Shown here: positions 60,188 to 64,000 of the stretch, piece by piece | Position numbering within the stretch: position 1 is the first letter of the stretch | Layout: every line of letters begins with the position of its first letter | Assembly (NCBI GenBank): GCA_001466705.2 | Contig: LATX02000175.1 | Coordinates: forward strand, 682,001-746,000 | Source: Moniliophthora roreri | Lineage: Eukaryota > Basidiomycota > Agaricomycetes > Agaricales > Marasmiaceae | Reading direction: 5' to 3' | DNA: 64,000 bases | Translations under genes and position numbers: made by a program | The notes under the pieces: model-generated | Seen by the model: the letters and a program-made list of their open reading frames with translations, nothing else | Told to the model about the DNA's origin: nothing | Databases searched by the model: none

Positions 60188-62384
60188 ATGATGTCGGCTG
60201 AGCAGGTATGTCGATAAAAATCTCGTCGGGGCTGAGTAGTCGCTCATTTCATGGTCATGTAGAATGCTGCATCATCTCTGTCAGCTGCACAAATACCGTC
60301 CATACTAGAGGACCAGGTTCGTCCTCTTTAGGATATCACGGTGCAGCTTATTTAACGTACCATGGGTGTATAGCCTTTGTTGAACCATGGAGCGATATCC
60401 CAGTCCGTTGATGCTACTGGAAAAGTCGAGGAAAAGAAAGGGCCTACAGTCGAACAGTCATGGGAGAAACTGATGGCGGAAGTCGCGAAATACGACAGTG
60501 GCATGGTGAAAGATTGGAAGGAAGACATCGATACCCTACTGGTCTTCGTGCGTGTCCTTTTGACCACTTCATCAAGTCTTTCTGACGCTCGTACAGGCCG
60601 GTCTCTTCTCTGCCGTTGTCACTGCATTTGTCATTGAATCGTACCAATGGCTTTCAGAAGACCCCACAGATACCACTGTTGCGATCCTCGTGCAAATCTC
60701 CATGCAGTTGAATACCTCGCAGAGCATAATCCCAGAACGTGTGCAATTCGAACCTGATGCATCTTCTATCCGGATCAATTGCTTCTGGTTCCTCAGCCTC
60801 GTTTTCAGCCTCACGTCTGCACTTTTTGGCCTTTTGTGCAAACAATGGCTTCGGGAGCATCAACGAGACCCCCTTACTCGAACGCCGGCACAGGCGTTGG
60901 CACTTCGTCAGCTTCGTCGAGATAGTCTGGAAAGATGGGGAGTGTCATCATTTTTGTCGGCGCTACCTATCCTGCTCGAGGTTGCGTTGCTGCTGTTCTT
61001 TGTCGGGGTTTTGGATCTGCTGTGGAACCGACAATCTCGCATTCCATTTGCAATCTGCTCTGTCGCAGTCATACTCAGTGCTGGGTCATATCTGGTCACT
61101 GCGTTCCTACCAACGTTGGCCATCCCGAGAGGAGATCATTGGTCGAAAATCATTGGCGGAAGGTTCAATGAGCTATCTTACCAGTTTATATGTCCATTTA
61201 AATCACCGCAAGCATGGGCAATTTATAATCTCACGCGTAATGCATTCCGTCCACTGCTGGAAATCCATTTCTTCCGTCGCTTTCTCCACAAACTTCCGAG
61301 TTTGTTCAGTCGGATACCGTGGGCAGCCTCAGACTGGTCCGCACTCGACCTTGAAGTGATTGAACAGTTTGACCTTCCAGGTACGGCCTCACATCCGCTG
61401 AACCTGTATGAGGTGCGTGCATTGGAATGGGCAGTCACTATTTTTCGGGACAATCCGTCAATGATACCTCACCTCGAAACCATCTTGGGGACAGTACCGC
61501 CTTCACTCGCTATATCAGCTGTGTTGGGGGCTTGGAAGCAGCCGATTTGGAGAGATATCCGCAAAGTTGATGTTAACACAAGGCTCAGGTATCTCCCATC
61601 CACCCAAACAGCAAACTTGTTCATTATGATTTCACCTGAGCCAATTACAAGGACACCAGCCCTGCTCCACCCGGAAGGAATCAGCCTACTTTTCTGCCAT
61701 CATTCCTGGATGGATATGGCAAGTGGAACAAATGTGTCCAAGGGCACTATTGATCATCTTGTTAGATCCATCGATTCGCAACACGCGAACCTACAACGAT
61801 CTACAGGCCTCCAATTCGTCGTACCCTTTCCTATCGTCGAAAAATTATGGACCCACGACGATTCTGATGTCAGAGAGCAGAGCTTACAGCTGACACGCTT
61901 CTTCAAGGATGCCTTCTCTACCTATCCAAGCTACAATCTGGACCGTCGCGATGGGGAGTGTTTTGCCTTCATTTCGGTCTTGGCGAAACACCTGAATCGT
62001 ATAGATCGCATCTCGTGCTTGTCCACAAGTACCTGTGGGCAGGAGTACATACGCTTCATTAACGACTACATTATATCTCGGCGTTTACAACATCCTCGCT
62101 CTGCCTGGGATGCTCCAGAATATGAAAGATTAATGTTGGAATCGACTCGAGCGACTCGACGGGTTGAAGAAATAGGCCATCTTCCTCCGGATTATTTCGC
62201 GGCGATACCTGGTCTAAATGATCCATCTCTTCCCGTGGGTACCGATATTCAGCTTATCGGTGAACCAGGATATTCTTTCCCAACCCAAACTGACCCTCCA
62301 CCTGTACCATATGATGGAACCACCACACCTCGGCCCCAGAATAGCGAAACGGACGAAGACGGTGGTCAACCAGGCATCCCATGA
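60188..62384 (+). CDS. DUF6535 membrane protein, intact copy
   Basis: About 677 residues from four exons (60188-60205, 60263-60316, 60374-60547, 60597-62384), all joined at phase 0; the two short first exons encode MMSAEQ and NAASSLSAAQIPSILEDQ. The DUF6535 domain is the WKEDIDTLLVF...GLFSAVVTAFVIESYQWL block, with membrane segments there, at FWFLSLVFSLTSALFGLL, at LPILLEVALLLFFVGVLDLL and at ICSVAVILSAGSYLVTAFLP. The C-terminal 450 residues look soluble and helical, with no named domain that I recognise. The family is almost confined to agaricomycetes, highly duplicated, and uncharacterised. A decayed paralogue lies at 4576-6529. It has no frame breaks. Confidence 0.88.
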
Positions 62385-63025
62385 GGCCAGCGGGATCTTG
62401 TTGGTGATGAGCGGCGTGTAGTAGGACCTCGAAACTCGTGAGTTCTTTGCTTAGGTTCATCTACTTTACATTGATCACATCTACAAAGTTGCTCTTAGGA
62501 GCAGGTATCTTGGTATCTCTTCCACTCTGATTCGGTCTATCGTGTATCCGGGGCAATAGTAGAATACGACGTGTTTGACATCCTTGCAATTATCAGAGTA
62601 TCAGAACGGATCGTCGCTCTGAGTGTACTTGCTGTCTTATTTAGTCTAGCGCTATGCACAAAGCGGCGGAATCGAAATAATGCACTTCGAGAATACTAGA
62701 ACCTCTTCGCCTCGAGAATTGACAGGAAGATAATTGCTTGCTTCCGTATTGGTCCTTTGTTCCTCTCAGTTTCACTTCTCGCAAAGAAAGACCACCAAAA
62801 GCGTGTCTTGTTGGGGTTATGGACCTTCATATGAATTCAACTTTGAAACACAAGTTCGGCTGAAGTAACCTGGAGTCGATGTACGAAGTACAGACAAAAC
62901 CTGGTATCTCGCTGTATCAGAATTCAAATATACTTGCAAGGAATGAGAGAGAGGTACTGTAAAGCTAATCCGTTGGGATGGGAGGAACGAACGATATATA
63001 ACAGGCGTGAGCGTATACCCGACTC
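62385..63025. other. Convergent intergenic region
   Basis: Nothing recognised; 3' flanks of the DUF6535 gene and of the gene at 63026-63632. Confidence 0.5.
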
Positions 63026-63632
63026 TCACGCGTCCTCCTGCCTCTGCGCCTCCTTCGCCGCCTTCATTCCCTCATCAAACCTTCCATATCTACTCGTATC
63101 TGTTCTTGTGCCTGAAACTTTTCCTCCGGATTCGAGTGACCAAACTGATATGTTCCACCACAGATAGCGAAGGGTTAAAAGGTGAGAAGTGCGAGGGGTT
63201 GATCCTGCCACCCTCCCTCTTCGTCGTTCTGATTAAACTTGCGTGGATGATGTCTGACAATGATTTGATGATTGCGTATTTGGCGCGATGAAGGCGACGG
63301 ATGCCATCAAATGTTATACTAGCGTATTCAGTGTAAAGACCATCGAGCCCTCCTTTCAATGCTTCGCGGAGGTCTTGCGTGTTGGACCCGTTACTAATAC
63401 CAAAGACCCAGTCAGATATCCGTCTGGCCGTGGCTATAATGAGGGGTAATGGACGAGGGTGGAATATTGGGAGGGACGAGACGACTGCGAGGCGGAGAAT
63501 TGTGTTGGGAGGGGCGGTTTGGAAGATATTATAGATCTTGGTGCATGTTTGGGATGCTTCTAGAAAGTCTTTGAAGTTCAACTGGAAGGTCGGGAAGTTG
63601 CATAGTTGTGAGGCGGGAAGAGACTCGTACAT
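63026..63632 (-). CDS. Hypothetical protein, F-box-like residues, two exons
   Basis: A first exon from the ATG at 63632 reads MYESLPASQLCNFPTFQLNF and continues to IIHASLIRTTKRE. A 61-base intron (GTGGCAGG...ATATCAG) leads to VWSLESGGKVSGTRTDTSR and ends EGMKAAKEAQRQEDA. Segments such as FLEASQTCTKIYNIFQTAPP resemble the region just after an F-box in agaricomycete proteins, but the F-box itself is not seen; it may lie in exons upstream that I could not define, so the start is provisional. Function is unassigned. Confidence 0.5.
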
Positions 63633-63815
63633 CGATGATAATCGCGCGTACGGTCCCGTATATATATGTACCCGCAACTGACTGACACTTGCAGTTGCTG
63701 GGCTGCCAGCGTTCAAATTGGTATATACATACTTGTATTGATACATGATACAACACGATATCAGCCTCCCTTGCCTTTCATTTTGTGCACAGAGCCAAAT
63801 GCTATTCGATACAAA

Positions 63816-63818
<3 letters not shown>

Positions 63819-63860
<42 letters not shown>
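63819..63860. repeat. (TC)21 microsatellite
   Basis: Forty-two bases of perfect TC dinucleotide, followed by CCCTTC. Likely variable in length between strains. Confidence 0.97.
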
Positions 63861-63862
<2 letters not shown>

Positions 63863-63880
63863 CTTCAGCTGGGATTCTGA

Positions 63881-64000
63881 TTACCGCCCAAACAATCCAC
63901 CACCACCACCACCACCACCACCACCACCTGCACCCGCACTCCCAAACGAAAATCCCAGTGTCGGTGCTGGTACTGGAGCACCTCCCATAATCTCCTTGGA
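63881..64000 (-). CDS. C-terminal fragment of a Gly-rich protein (partial)
   Basis: On the minus strand an open frame enters from the right edge and ends at TAA 63881-63883: MGGAPVPAPTLGFSFGSAGA, then a poly-Gly run encoded by the (CAC) repeat, then LFGR. The FSFGS and GLFG elements recall FG nucleoporin repeats, but 40 residues are too few to assign. Other plus-strand frames here are simple-sequence shadows. Confidence 0.35.
   Translation of the reverse strand, partial: SKEIMGGAPVPAPTLGFSFGSAGAGGGGGGGGGGGLFGR
63898..63927. repeat. (CAC)10 microsatellite
   Basis: Ten perfect CAC units. Read on the minus strand they encode poly-Gly in the partial gene at the right edge. Confidence 0.95.

Noticed and set aside
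63745..63990. Plus-strand frame with poly-Leu-Ser and poly-His
   Set aside because: Composed almost wholly of the TC and CAC repeats.
1..64000. CRISPR arrays, operons, riboswitches or prokaryotic terminators
   Set aside because: Intron-rich eukaryotic genes throughout; no regularly spaced repeats of that kind.

Overview
This window is nuclear DNA from a basidiomycete fungus, most probably a mushroom-forming agaricomycete. Most genes are split by introns of about 46-70 bases with GT...AG ends. The gene content also fits: a Cop-type sesquiterpene synthase, two copies of the agaricomycete DUF6535 membrane family, F-box genes and a fungal Zn2Cys6 regulator. There is no sign of prokaryotic sequence. 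Exon models were joined by eye from reading frame, splice signals and family motifs, so individual boundaries may be off by a few bases.

Layout. 0-9 kb is accessory and looks like part of a terpenoid gene cluster: a sesquiterpene synthase cut by the left edge, a divergently transcribed Gfo/Idh/MocA oxidoreductase, a decayed DUF6535 gene, and an 11-intron cytochrome P450. 9-24 kb is mostly housekeeping: cohesin subunit SCC3, a cyclophilin-40, an OCRL-type inositol 5-phosphatase, a small Stm1/SERBP1-like protein and a ferroportin-family transporter. 24-32 kb is accessory again: an acireductone-dioxygenase fragment, a recent tandem pair of NmrA-like reductases and a broken membrane-protein gene. 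32-45 kb holds an S9 peptidase, an F-box protein, a bHLH factor, a tandem pair of short-chain dehydrogenases and glycerol kinase. 45-64 kb holds a very long Zn2Cys6 factor, a seven-helix-type membrane gene, the mitochondrial GTPase MTG2, a second F-box gene, a secreted GH128 glucanase, an intact DUF6535 gene, and two poorly defined genes next to microsatellites at the right edge.

The most striking observation is in the inositol 5-phosphatase. The catalytic motif GDLNYRI can only be assembled by splicing in a 4-base micro-exon (18470-18473) between two 52-base introns. Two other genes carry introns of exactly 48 bases that have no stop and keep frame, so unspliced transcripts would encode a protein with a 16-residue insertion at a conserved site. 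The NmrA tandem pair has diverged almost entirely in one 29-residue block while its introns stayed nearly identical. Several genes are clearly broken (DUF6535 at 4.6-6.5 kb, the membrane gene at 30.8-32 kb, the dioxygenase fragment), so the accessory blocks are actively duplicating and decaying.
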